From Pedobacter nototheniae (lineage in GTDB: Bacteria; Bacteroidota; Bacteroidia; Sphingobacteriales; Sphingobacteriaceae): a stretch of 64,000 bases of DNA. How positions within the stretch are numbered: the first letter of the stretch is position 1; each line of letters begins with the position of its first letter. Where the stretch lies: positions 26,747 to 90,746 of the forward strand of contig NZ_RQRS01000025.1 of the NCBI RefSeq assembly GCF_004335085.1. Reading direction: 5' to 3'. The notes beneath the pieces were generated by a model. That model searched no databases. It saw only the letters and a list, made by a program, of their open reading frames with translations, and was not told the origin of the DNA. Shown in pieces: positions 51,811-60,454 of the stretch. A program made the position numbers and the translations under genes.

Positions 51811-53241
51811 ATGGAAAAAACTTGTACAGAAGTGTGGAAGAACTGTCTTCAAATTATTAAGGATAACATTCCGAACCAAAGTTTCAAAACTTGGTTCGAG
51901 CCAATAACAGCCCTTAAATTAGAAGGTAAGGTTTTAACCATTCAGGTACCGAGTTTATTCTTTTACGAATGGCTTGAAGAACACTACGTAGGATTATTAC
52001 GTAAAACTGTAAAAAAACAACTTGGAGAAGATGGGCGCCTGGAATATAACATCGTTGTAGATAAATCATCTAACAGCGGTAATCCTTATACAACCAATAT
52101 GCCATCTAACGGAAACGGAGCAGAAGCAAAGTCGCAATCAATGCCTATTCCAGTTTCTATTAACAAAGACATTAAAAATCCATTCATCATTCCTGGATTA
52201 AAAAAATTAAATGTAGACCCTCAATTAAACTCTAATTATACTTTTGATAATTACATAGAGGGCGATTGTAACCGTTTAGCTCGTTCAGCAGGTTATGCTG
52301 TAGCAGCAAAACCTGGTGGCACCTCATTTAACCCATTAATGATTTATGGTGGAGTAGGTTTGGGTAAAACCCACCTTGCACAAGCCATAGGAAATGAGAT
52401 AAAAGCAACCATGCCTGATAAGCTGGTTATTTATGTAAGCTGTGAGAAATTTTGCCAACAGTTTGTGGATTCCCTGAAAAACAATACTATTAACGATTTC
52501 GTTAATTTTTATCAAGCAATGGATGTTATCATCATGGATGATGTACACAACTTTGCTGGTAAGGAAAAAACTCAGGATATTTTCTTCCACATCTTTAATC
52601 ACTTACACCAATCTGGTAAACAAGTAATTCTTACATCAGATAAAGCACCAAAAGATTTAGCCGGTTTAGAAGAACGCTTGTTAAGCCGTTTTAAATGGGG
52701 ACTTTCTGCTGATTTACAAATCCCTGATTTGGAAACTCGTATTGCCATTTTAAGAAAGAAAATGTATGCAGATGGTATTGAGTTACCTGGGGAAGTTGTA
52801 GAATATGTTGCCCACAATATTGATAACAACGTACGTGAACTAGAAGGTGCAATGGTTTCATTATTGGCGCAAGCTACCTTAAACAAAAAGGAAATTGATT
52901 TAAGCTTGGCTAAGCAAATGTTGAAAAACTTCATCAAGAATACTTCAAAAGAGATTTCGATGGAATACATTCAGAAATTGGTTTGCGAATATTTCGAAGT
53001 ACCTGTTGATATGGTTAAATCTCAAACACGTAAGCGTGAGATTGTACAAGCCCGTCAAATTTCAATGTACTTATCAAAAAGCCATACTAAATCATCTTTA
53101 AAAACAATTGGAGCTTTCTTCGGTGGTCGCGATCACAGTACTGTAATCTACGCTTGCCAAACCGTTGAGGATTTAATTGATACCGATAAGAAATTTAAAG
53201 CTTACGTACACGATATTCAGAAAAAATTAAAAATGAGCTAA
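51811..53241 (+). CDS. dnaA: Chromosomal replication initiator DnaA
   Basis: DnaA binds DnaA boxes, opens the origin and loads the helicase. The 476-residue protein has all four domains. Domain I starts VWKNCLQIIKDNIPNQSFKTWFEPI, followed by a short linker. The AAA+ domain carries Walker A GGVGLGKTHLAQ (about 178-189), Walker B VIIMDDVHNFAG and ERLLSRFKWGLSADLQ. Domain IV has the DNA-binding signature RQISMYLSKSHTKSSLKTIG and GGRDHSTVIYACQ (near 437-449). The DnaA-box cluster lies upstream. It ends in a terminator. Confidence 0.98.
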   Translation: MEKTCTEVWKNCLQIIKDNIPNQSFKTWFEPITALKLEGKVLTIQVPSLFFYEWLEEHYVGLLRKTVKKQLGEDGRLEYNIVVDKSSNSGNPYTTNMPSNGNGAEAKSQSMPIPVSINKDIKNPFIIPGLKKLNVDPQLNSNYTFDNYIEGDCNRLARSAGYAVAAKPGGTSFNPLMIYGGVGLGKTHLAQAIGNEIKATMPDKLVIYVSCEKFCQQFVDSLKNNTINDFVNFYQAMDVIIMDDVHNFAGKEKTQDIFFHIFNHLHQSGKQVILTSDKAPKDLAGLEERLLSRFKWGLSADLQIPDLETRIAILRKKMYADGIELPGEVVEYVAHNIDNNVRELEGAMVSLLAQATLNKKEIDLSLAKQMLKNFIKNTSKEISMEYIQKLVCEYFEVPVDMVKSQTRKREIVQARQISMYLSKSHTKSSLKTIGAFFGGRDHSTVIYACQTVEDLIDTDKKFKAYVHDIQKKLKMS

Positions 53242-53260
53242 ATATTTGCTCGTTTATATG

Positions 53261-53291
53261 AAAAGTCCCGGTGCAAATCGGGACTTTTTTT
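53261..53291 (+). terminator. dnaA terminator
   Basis: AAAAGTCCCG (53261-53270) and CGGGACTTTT (53279-53288) form a perfect 10-bp stem with an 8-nt loop, followed by further T. It stands between convergent dnaA and the LytR-type gene and may act both ways. Confidence 0.9.
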
Positions 53292-53333
53292 ATGTTGTAA
53301 TTTTATAGAAGCCCTTTTTGATAGGAATGTTTC

Positions 53334-54050
53334 TCAATTTTTCGCCTCAATTATATTATAAAACTCATCCTTGTAAACATCGCCAAGTGGAATAATGGCA
53401 TCTCCAATGTAAATTCTACTCCGCTCAATACTTACTATTTTATTTACCGCAACGATATAAGATTTATGTACTCTTACAAACTGTTTTTTTGGAAGTTGTT
53501 CTTCGGTTTTTTTAATGTTTTGTAAAGACATAATTTTTTCAGTTTTGGTATGTATTGCAACATAATTTTGCATTCCCTCCACATATAAAATATCTTCAGT
53601 ATTTATTTTAACAAGTTTGTATTCTGTTTTAACGAAGATAAAATCCTTTTCCTTCACAGTTGTGCTTACTTGCTCAACTTTAACCTGTGGTACAGAATCA
53701 AAATAATGCTGCGCTTTTTGAACGGCCTTGTAAAAACGTTCAAATGAAATTGGTTTGAGTAAATAATCTATCGCATCATTTTCAAAACCATCCAAAGCAT
53801 ATTCCGAATAAGCGGTGGTTAATACTACTTTACATTTTCCACTTACAATTTTCATAAATTGTACACCATTTAGCTGTGGCATTTGGATATCGAGAAAAAC
53901 AAGATCTACATCATTTTTCATTACGTATTCAAGTGCTTCTAATGGATTTGTGCTACTGAAAACCAAACTTAAATCTGGCACTTTGCCAACGTAATCATTT
54001 AAAATATCAATAGCTAAAGGCTTATCATCAACAACAATGCAACGAATCAT
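53334..54050 (-). CDS. LytTR-family response regulator
   Basis: The 238-residue regulator has a receiver domain (acidic pair D8-D9 in VVDDKPLAI, phosphoacceptor Asp54 in VFLDIQMPQ, Lys in LLKPISFERF). Its C-terminal LytTR DNA-binding domain (about 135-235) has FVRVHKSYIVAVNKI and IPLGDVYKDEF. The ATG at 54050 overlaps the kinase stop by 4 bp (ATGA) and is preferred to the TTG at 54056. With the kinase upstream it forms one two-component system; targets are unknown, but the adjacent divergent S41 genes are candidates. Confidence 0.92.
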   Translation of the reverse strand: MIRCIVVDDKPLAIDILNDYVGKVPDLSLVFSSTNPLEALEYVMKNDVDLVFLDIQMPQLNGVQFMKIVSGKCKVVLTTAYSEYALDGFENDAIDYLLKPISFERFYKAVQKAQHYFDSVPQVKVEQVSTTVKEKDFIFVKTEYKLVKINTEDILYVEGMQNYVAIHTKTEKIMSLQNIKKTEEQLPKKQFVRVHKSYIVAVNKIVSIERSRIYIGDAIIPLGDVYKDEFYNIIEAKN

Positions 54051-55090
54051 ATCCAATCTAGTTTTAGGGTAACTGTAAAAGTATCATTTTCATCAGTAAT
54101 TTTAAGTTGATGTTTATTTGGATAAATTAAAGCAAGTCTTCTTTGCACGTTTGCCAAACCAATGCCACCAGTCTTATCCTTTTGATCACCATTCTTTTTA
54201 TTTACCACTTTAAAATCTAAATGACTGCTGGTAATTGAAACAATAATTTGAATTGGATTTTCGGAATCATTAATAACCCCATGCTTAAATGCGTTTTCAA
54301 TAAAGTTGATTAAAATTAATGGAGCAATTTGCTGTTGAGTTAATGTTCCGGTAATTTCCAGATGAATATTAGTCATTCCCTTTTGCCCAATTTCAAATAA
54401 TTCGATTACATTTTTAAGGTAACTAATTTCTTTTTCTATGGAAGCAAACTGGTCGTTACTTTCTTTGAGCATATAGCGTAACAAGGCCGATAGTTTTAAA
54501 ACGGCTTCTGGTGCCTGCTTGGCCTGTTGGTAAGTAAGCGCATAAATATCATTCAAAGTATTAAACAGGAAATGTGGATTGATCTGCGATTTTAAGTAAG
54601 CCAATTCTGTTAAAGCCTGCTCTTTAGCTAGTTCCTGTTGCTTTTTCTGTGTTTCAAAAAAATCATTTACATAGCTAATGGCAATACTAAAGAAAATATA
54701 CACATAGTTTTCGAACAATAAGGTTTGAAAGGAAAGCCAAAAAGTTAGCTTATCCACATACATGTAAGAATACCAACCGAATTTTTTAGGCAAGATGTAA
54801 CCATAAATATATTGGTGGAGTGGAGAAAGCGCAGCAAAAAGTATAAAAACAAAAACAACGTACAGTATAATCCTCTTAGGCCTAATTAGCTTTGGAACGA
54901 GTAAAAGGTAGTTGATATAAAATACACAAAGCGGAAAAATTAGGGTAATTAATTTTACTGTTAAAATTCCAGAAACGCCAGAAAAGGAGAATTCCGTTAT
55001 GTTATAGGTTTGGAAACCAAAAAGCAGCTCTTTAAGCCATAAAATTAGCCAATAGCCAATATGAAAATAAATAAAATGGGATCTTTTCAT
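54047..55090 (-). CDS. LytS-type sensor histidine kinase
   Basis: The 347-residue membrane kinase has four N-terminal helices (about 11-30, 42-66, 73-98, 118-140). A cytoplasmic part follows with the phosphoacceptor His173 in YLKSQINPHFLFNTLNDI (His_kinase domain) and an ATPase region with NFIENAFKHG and GGIGLANVQRRL. No periplasmic sensor domain is visible, so it probably senses a membrane or envelope signal. The regulator gene overlaps its end. The 211-bp gap 55091-55301 separates it from divergent S41 genes. Confidence 0.92.
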   Translation of the reverse strand: MKRSHFIYFHIGYWLILWLKELLFGFQTYNITEFSFSGVSGILTVKLITLIFPLCVFYINYLLLVPKLIRPKRIILYVVFVFILFAALSPLHQYIYGYILPKKFGWYSYMYVDKLTFWLSFQTLLFENYVYIFFSIAISYVNDFFETQKKQQELAKEQALTELAYLKSQINPHFLFNTLNDIYALTYQQAKQAPEAVLKLSALLRYMLKESNDQFASIEKEISYLKNVIELFEIGQKGMTNIHLEITGTLTQQQIAPLILINFIENAFKHGVINDSENPIQIIVSITSSHLDFKVVNKKNGDQKDKTGGIGLANVQRRLALIYPNKHQLKITDENDTFTVTLKLDWI

Positions 55091-55301
55091 GGATAATTTT
55101 TTCTAAAAATAGTATAATCAACCAATAAGTACCTTCTGTAAAGTATCAATGCCCAAAATTTATACACCAAAAGTATTTATTTAAGGTTCAATTGTTTTTT
55201 GTGGCTTTTTGCCTTTTCATCAATAGAAAAAACCTCTTGGTCAATCGTAGTCTTTCGTGCTTCCTTTTAGTTTGCAGTTTTGGAAGAAATAAAATTATGT
55301 T

Positions 55302-57059
55302 ATGAAAAGGATTATATACACGACGTTATTAAGTTTAAGCTTTTTTACAATAAATGCTCAAACCATTAGTGAAGCTGATAAATACTTAATTTTTATCAAA
55401 ACCTGGAATTTTCTTAAATATTACCATCCAGCATTTGCTTCGGGTAAAATTAATGCAGATTCATTTTTTCTTGCTAAACAAAAGCTGGTGGAAAATATTA
55501 ATACGCAACCGGCAATTAACCAAACGCTAATTAATACCATTAATGAAATCGGTTTATTAAGAGAAGATATTAAAACAGACGTTTCCATTAAAAATATCAT
55601 CAAAATTAATCCTTTGCATAAATGGTATGTAGACAATAAAATTGTTAGTGATAATCTGAAAAGTCTATTGTTGCAAGTGTATAATAATCGCGATGTTAAA
55701 AATCATCATTACTTACCATTACTTAATTATAATACAGAAATTCCAAACGAAAAGATATACGATTTTGCCGCGTCAGAAAACCTTCCTGAGCCCATGAGGC
55801 TTTTGGCTTTGGCAAAACTACAAGGCGCTATAGATTATTTATACCCACACCATACTTTAATGAAGGAAAAATGGGATGTGGTGATGAAGAGAAATATTCC
55901 ATTATTTAAAAAGTGTGCTTCCCGGAAGGATTACGAGATATTGATTTTGAAAATTGTTGCAAACCTAAACGATTCTCATGCTTATAATAGATTTTACTCG
56001 AGTTTAAAATTTAGAAGTGAAATTTTTAAAAACACATTTTATCCGCCGTTTGATTATAAAATTATTGATAATAAGATTTTAGTAACCAAAATTATATATC
56101 CTGAGCTTTGTGCTAAAGCTGGAATCGAGTTGGGAGATTGGATTACGGAAATTAATGGGGCATCCATTCCTTCCAGAATAGATACTTTAGGGAAATTACT
56201 TGGTGCTTCAAATAAAAATACTTTAATCTCGAAAATTAATTCTTTTCCCACCAATTTCATTTGGAGCGCAGATAATGCCACATTTAACTTAAAATTATTA
56301 AGAAATAACCACAGAAAACAAGTTTCAATAGATTTTTTAAACGTGAGAAATAAGGATGTTGCTGAGAAAATCAATAATTATTTAAAAAATAAATCTGAAG
56401 TTTCTGATTCATTAAAAGGGTTTATGCTCCTGAAAAATGATATTGCCTATTTTAACATTGATAAAATTATTCAACTATTCAAAAGTGATGATGAAAAAAG
56501 GGACAGTGAAATGGATTCAATTTTTAATCTGACAGTTAAACAAAAAGCTATAATTTTTGATATGCGAGGCTACCCACAGTGGTCTGGCTTTATTTATACC
56601 TATTTATATAAAAAATTTGGAAGGCCGGAGGATAGATTTGCTAAATATTATAAATCAAACTTAAACAACGTTGGTACTTTTGATTGGAATAATCTTCCGG
56701 CTACCTACCACAGCATCACTGTTACGCCCGAACAGTTTAAATATACGGGTAAGGTAATGATCATCGTGAATGCTCAAACACGAAGTTTATCCGAGTGGGA
56801 AACGATGGATCTACAGTCTATGTTTCCTAATGCCAAAACAATAGGTGAGCAAACTTCGGGGGCAGATGGAGATGAAAAATACATTAACATCCCAGGGAAT
56901 TATCAGGTTCATTTTACTGGAAATGCAATTTATTATCCAGATGGTACATCAGCACAAGGGAAAGGAGTAAGAATAGATAAAATTATTCATCCAACTCCAT
57001 CCGATATTCTTACCGGGAAAGATACTCTATTGGATTATGCTATAAAAGAAGTTCAATAG
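55302..57059 (+). CDS. Secreted S41-family peptidase-like protein (long)
   Basis: The 585-residue protein has a signal peptide (MKRIIYTTLLSLSFFTINAQ). A central PDZ-like segment (CAKAGIELGDWITEING, about 267-283) is present, and the C-terminal S41 domain has FDMRGYPQWSGFIY and the nucleophile region TRSLSEWETMD (Ser495). In typical members the Ser is followed by x-G-E; here it is L-S-E. A GEQTSGADGDEKYI segment matches the usual late motif. It would degrade periplasmic proteins. It precedes a second S41 gene by 37 bp, both divergent from LytS/LytR. Confidence 0.82.
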   Translation: MKRIIYTTLLSLSFFTINAQTISEADKYLIFIKTWNFLKYYHPAFASGKINADSFFLAKQKLVENINTQPAINQTLINTINEIGLLREDIKTDVSIKNIIKINPLHKWYVDNKIVSDNLKSLLLQVYNNRDVKNHHYLPLLNYNTEIPNEKIYDFAASENLPEPMRLLALAKLQGAIDYLYPHHTLMKEKWDVVMKRNIPLFKKCASRKDYEILILKIVANLNDSHAYNRFYSSLKFRSEIFKNTFYPPFDYKIIDNKILVTKIIYPELCAKAGIELGDWITEINGASIPSRIDTLGKLLGASNKNTLISKINSFPTNFIWSADNATFNLKLLRNNHRKQVSIDFLNVRNKDVAEKINNYLKNKSEVSDSLKGFMLLKNDIAYFNIDKIIQLFKSDDEKRDSEMDSIFNLTVKQKAIIFDMRGYPQWSGFIYTYLYKKFGRPEDRFAKYYKSNLNNVGTFDWNNLPATYHSITVTPEQFKYTGKVMIIVNAQTRSLSEWETMDLQSMFPNAKTIGEQTSGADGDEKYINIPGNYQVHFTGNAIYYPDGTSAQGKGVRIDKIIHPTPSDILTGKDTLLDYAIKEVQ

Positions 57060-57096
57060 TTGACTTTATTTTTAATCAGATTTAAAAATTTAAACC

Positions 57097-58167
57097 ATGA
57101 AAAAACAAATTCTATTCATAATACTAATTCTTGTAGGCATTTCTTCTATCGCTAAATCTAATTTCAATTTAAAGAAGAATGACGATAGCTTAAAAAATTA
57201 TTTACAAACGGCTTTAAATTTGATGAAGAAGAGATCGGTAAATAGCCATAAAATTAACTGGAATCAAATTTATAGTGAAGCTTATCTTGCTGCTGCGGAT
57301 TCAAAAACAATTAGGGATTTATATCCGGTGATCCTTGCATCACTTGGGAAATTAGGCGATAGCCATTCCAAATTTTTCCCGCCGGAAATGGTTAAAAGCT
57401 ATCTTATGGGCTACAGAGCAACAGGACAACAATTTCCTGAAATAAAATCTGCATTTTTAAGAAACAAATACGCCTATATTTCTTTGCCGCAATTTTACAG
57501 CTATAATTTTGTTGAATGGAATGAGTTTGCCGATTCTTTTAGAAATAAAATAAAACAACTTGAAAAACAAAACCCAGTAGGATGGATTATAGATCTGAGA
57601 GATAACGATGGTGGAATGTTGGCCCCAATGTATGCTGCAATTGCTCCCTTTGTAAATCAAAACCAGGCAATTGGTTGGAAAGATGGTGCTGGAACAAATC
57701 ATTTTATTGATTACCAAAAAGATAATTTTTATGAAGACCAGGAAATTGCACATACCTTTAAACTTGTTAACCGAAAAATTAAAATAAAAGATAAACCAAT
57801 AGTTGTTTTAATAAATAGAAAAACAGCCAGTAGTGGCGAATTTGTTTCAGCTTTATTTGTAGGGCAAAAAAATGCAACTTTTATCGGTGTGCCAACAAAT
57901 GGTTTAACGTCTTCCAATCAAGAACATAAATTAACTGACGGAGCTTTCATGGTACTTACAGAAGGGAATTTAATAGATAGAAACCGAAAAGAATATTCAA
58001 AAATGGGAGAGGGAATACAGCCTGATGTTAAAATTGAAAACTTAACAAATGATGCAATGTTGAACGATGAGATGTATTTAGAAAAAGCGATCGAAATATT
58101 AAATAAAAAAACAAGCCCCTTAAAACCAAAGGTTAAGGGGCTTTATTTTGTGTGGCCAAAATTGTAA
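57097..58167 (+). CDS. Secreted S41-family peptidase-like protein (short), with terminator inside its 3' end
   Basis: The 356-residue protein has a signal peptide (LFIILILVGISSIAKS). The S41 catalytic segment is NRKTASSGEFVSALFV (Ser245/Ser246, Glu248), with GWIIDLRDNDGGMLAPMYAA and GVPTNGLTSSNQEHKL around it. No PDZ domain is seen. The C-terminus (KKTSPLKPKVKGLYFVWPKL) is translated through the terminator hairpin at 58113-58143. An extra base in the A7 tract (58105-58111) would instead put a stop inside the right stem arm, giving a normal gene end. The domain is secure; the last 20 residues are doubtful. Confidence 0.8.
   Translation: MKKQILFIILILVGISSIAKSNFNLKKNDDSLKNYLQTALNLMKKRSVNSHKINWNQIYSEAYLAAADSKTIRDLYPVILASLGKLGDSHSKFFPPEMVKSYLMGYRATGQQFPEIKSAFLRNKYAYISLPQFYSYNFVEWNEFADSFRNKIKQLEKQNPVGWIIDLRDNDGGMLAPMYAAIAPFVNQNQAIGWKDGAGTNHFIDYQKDNFYEDQEIAHTFKLVNRKIKIKDKPIVVLINRKTASSGEFVSALFVGQKNATFIGVPTNGLTSSNQEHKLTDGAFMVLTEGNLIDRNRKEYSKMGEGIQPDVKIENLTNDAMLNDEMYLEKAIEILNKKTSPLKPKVKGLYFVWPKL
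58113..58143 (-). terminator. Bidirectional terminator between S41 and NUDIX genes
   Basis: AAGCCCCTTAA (58113-58123) and TTAAGGGGCTT (58133-58143) form a perfect 11-bp stem with a 9-nt loop. The T-run is best on the minus strand (GTTTTTTTATT), serving the NUDIX gene that stops at 58168. On the plus strand TTTATTTTG follows. It lies inside the S41 reading frame. Confidence 0.88.
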
Positions 58168-58710
58168 TTAACTCAATTCTGCCAATCCGTAATGCAAAGC
58201 TGCAACATGCAAAGCCTGGGCAATTTTATTGTCCTTTAACAATTGTTTTACTTCTTCAACTGTATATTCTTCCACATTTAAAATTTCGTGTTCATCCAAA
58301 TGCTGATCGTGGGTTTTTACACCGCCAGTTAAAAAATAAGTAAAGGTTTTATTGGTAGATGTTGCCGGATTTGGATAAAGTTCTGCAATTTGTTTACAGG
58401 TTTTAAAAGTATATCCGGTTTCTTCCTGCAATTCACGTTTAATGGCAAATTCTGGTTTTTCATCTCCATCAATTACTCCACCAGGAACTTCTAATGAAAT
58501 AATATCTGCTGCATGGCGGTATTGTCTTACTAAAATAACTTTTCCCTCTGCTGTAAGTGCAACTGCATTTACCCAGTTTGGATATTCTAAAACGTAGTAA
58601 TCATCTTTAACTGCACCACCCTGTAGCTCACAAGTATCAACCCTTAATGTTGCCCACTTTTCTTTAACTAAATATTTTGAAGCGATTTTACGCCATTTTT
58701 CAATAATCAT
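58168..58710 (-). CDS. NUDIX hydrolase (ADP-ribose pyrophosphatase-like)
   Basis: The 180-residue protein has a complete Nudix box, G78 x5 E84 x7 R92-E93-L-Q-E96-E97-x-G99, with metal-binding glutamates. The N-terminal VILVRQYRHAADIISLEVPGG segment is like ADP-ribose and nucleoside-diphosphate-sugar pyrophosphatases. It would clear ADP-ribose or related toxic metabolites. The next upstream gene on the same strand ends 3 bp before it, so they share a transcript. Confidence 0.93.
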   Translation of the reverse strand: MIIEKWRKIASKYLVKEKWATLRVDTCELQGGAVKDDYYVLEYPNWVNAVALTAEGKVILVRQYRHAADIISLEVPGGVIDGDEKPEFAIKRELQEETGYTFKTCKQIAELYPNPATSTNKTFTYFLTGGVKTHDQHLDEHEILNVEEYTVEEVKQLLKDNKIAQALHVAALHYGLAELS

Positions 58711-58713
58711 ATA

Positions 58714-59118
58714 TTAACTGTATTTTTCTAAAAAGCTTTTAATTTGCCTTTGTCTTGATAAACCTTCAAAAGATTGGATGTGGTGTTGTTTTTCAATAAA
58801 CTGATAAAGTGCCAATAACTTTTGAGCAACGATTTGAGTTTCTTTTATGTTTTCGAAGTGATCGATGTGAGTATAAAAAAGCTTGCTTAATAACTCCAAT
58901 TTATCTGCTGAGAACTCTTTTTCAATCAGGAACTTATGAAACTCATCATCACTAATTTCTAATAAATTCGAATACGAAAGTTCAAATTCCTCTTCCAGAG
59001 TACTGGAAAACAAAAAATCAGATTCTTCTTTTTTGCCTTCTAGTTTTAAGCCAATTATTCGGGCTAAAGCTTGAGCAAGTTTTTGAATTTCGGCAGTAAC
59101 TAAATCTCTTTTATACAT
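58714..59118 (-). CDS. Helical cytoplasmic protein of unknown function
   Basis: The 134-residue acidic protein is probably all-helical. The start (YKRDLVTAEIQKLAQALARIIGLKLEGKKE) recalls DUF6483-like proteins by pattern, which I cannot confirm. The rest (HKFLIEKEFSADKLELLSKLFYTHIDHFENIKE) looks like TPR-type helices. It ends 3 bp before the NUDIX gene. Confidence 0.6.
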   Translation of the reverse strand: MYKRDLVTAEIQKLAQALARIIGLKLEGKKEESDFLFSSTLEEEFELSYSNLLEISDDEFHKFLIEKEFSADKLELLSKLFYTHIDHFENIKETQIVAQKLLALYQFIEKQHHIQSFEGLSRQRQIKSFLEKYS

Positions 59119-59153
59119 AAATTATTAACGCTTAAAATTGAATAAGGATTTTT

Positions 59154-59927
59154 TTACCAGCTGCCACTTGAGCCACCACCACCAAAGCTTCCTCCTCCAA
59201 AACCACCAAATCCACCGCCACCGCCGGATGAGCCTCCGCCTCCCCAGCCGCTACCACCGCCTCCACGACCACCGCTTCCAAAAAGCATAGCCCAGAATAA
59301 TGCGTTGGATGCACCCCGACTGCCGATTACTTCACTATTACCACCACCACCTTTGCTGATTATTATGATAATTACAATGATAATTATGATTACCACAATA
59401 ACACTCCCTGAACCCCCTTTGCCAGATGAAACCTTAGGGTTGTCGTTTTTATACTCGCCTTTAGTGTATTTTATAATAGAGGTAGTGCCATCATCTAAAC
59501 CTTGAAAATAATTTCCAGCTTTAAAATTAGGTTTTATATCATTTTCTATAATGCGTTTTGCATAAACATCAGGTAAAGCACCTTCAACACCATATCCGGT
59601 TTGAATAGATATTTTACGATCGCCAACTGCAACAACGATCATTATGCCATTGTTCTTTCCATTTTGGCCAACGCCCCATTTACGACCAAGTTCAACCGCA
59701 TATTCATTAATATCATAATCGCCAACAGATTTAATAATAGCAATGGCAATTTGAGTAGAAGATGAATCATCAAAAGCAACCAGTTTTTGTTCCAATTGCT
59801 GTTTCTGTCCCGGCGATAACACATTTGCGTAATCATTAACTAATGTTGATGGTTTCTCAGGGAAATCTTGTGCAAAAGCAAAGCAGAAAATTAAACTAAA
59901 CAGCGATAAAAGAAGTAATTTTTTCAT
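59154..59927 (-). CDS. TPM-domain secreted protein with Gly-rich tail (YgcG-like)
   Basis: The 257-residue protein has a signal peptide (LLLLSLFSLIFCFAFAQ). A TPM domain (about 25-150) with VNDYANVLSPGQKQQLEQKL, GVGQNGKNNGIMIVVAVGDRK and GYGVEGALPDVYAKRI follows. Then come a membrane helix of Ile/Val (about 176-192) and a Gly/Ser-rich tail (about 215-257) of low complexity ending GSW. It forms a unit with a second TPM gene 3 bp upstream, and lemA precedes that. TPM proteins are envelope-associated and may act with LemA; the activity is uncertain (phosphatase claims exist for some). Confidence 0.88.
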   Translation of the reverse strand: MKKLLLLSLFSLIFCFAFAQDFPEKPSTLVNDYANVLSPGQKQQLEQKLVAFDDSSSTQIAIAIIKSVGDYDINEYAVELGRKWGVGQNGKNNGIMIVVAVGDRKISIQTGYGVEGALPDVYAKRIIENDIKPNFKAGNYFQGLDDGTTSIIKYTKGEYKNDNPKVSSGKGGSGSVIVVIIIIIVIIIIISKGGGGNSEVIGSRGASNALFWAMLFGSGGRGGGGSGWGGGGSSGGGGGFGGFGGGSFGGGGSSGSW

Positions 59928-59930
59928 TGT

Positions 59931-60374
59931 TTAGTTATTATCCAGTTTATCCATATATACAATATCATTAGGTAACTCATTTATATCTCCCACTTGGTAT
60001 GGAAAAAATAGAGCCAGTTTTTCACCTGCCAATGCCACGCCCGCAACAATACCATCGGCTAAATTACCAGTAGCAAAGTGCGCATTCATTGCAACTTTGG
60101 TAGTTTCCCAAAAATTATCAGGCACAACACGATTTATACCTGTATCGCCAATAATGGCAAATTTATGATCGGCGTGAGCCAAATAAATTAATACACCGTT
60201 GCGTTGCGCTGTTTTATCCATATCCAGCTTTGCGAAATAGTCTATCGCTTTTTCATAAGCATCACCCTCACAATGTTTATCTATTGCAATACGGATTTCG
60301 CCAGATGTTGCCTGCTCAGCATCAGCAATGGCTTTTGCTATTTTATCCTGTTCAATATCTGAAAATAAAGACAT
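59931..60374 (-). CDS. TPM-domain protein without signal peptide
   Basis: The 147-residue protein has a TPM domain: KIAKAIADAEQATSGEIRIAID near the start, then AQRNGVLIYLAHADHKFAIIGDTGINRVV and TGNLADGIVAGVALAGEKLALFFPY. There is no signal or helix anchor, so it may be cytosolic or peripheral. It precedes the YgcG-like gene by 3 bp and is separated from lemA by an 80-bp gap that holds a strong hairpin. Confidence 0.85.
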   Translation of the reverse strand: MSLFSDIEQDKIAKAIADAEQATSGEIRIAIDKHCEGDAYEKAIDYFAKLDMDKTAQRNGVLIYLAHADHKFAIIGDTGINRVVPDNFWETTKVAMNAHFATGNLADGIVAGVALAGEKLALFFPYQVGDINELPNDIVYMDKLDNN

Positions 60375-60398
60375 ATCTTTCTTTTATAATGAAGTAAA

Positions 60399-60445
60399 AA
60401 GGGTAATGCACGTTTAATAAAACACGCATTACCCTTAATTTTTTT
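60399..60445. terminator. Strong hairpin between lemA and the TPM genes
   Basis: AAGGGTAATGC (60399-60409) and GCATTACCCTT (60426-60436) form a perfect 11-bp stem. The + side carries T8 (AATTTTTTTTGC), the minus side CTTTTTACTT. All flanking genes are on the minus strand, so it either ends or attenuates the lemA message ahead of the TPM genes, or protects the 3' end of lemA. Confidence 0.75.
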
Positions 60446-60454
60446 TGCTTAAAA

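Noticed and set aside
52599..52970. 123-codon open frame antisense to dnaA
   Set aside because: It lies inside a well-conserved gene on the other strand with no domain or promoter.
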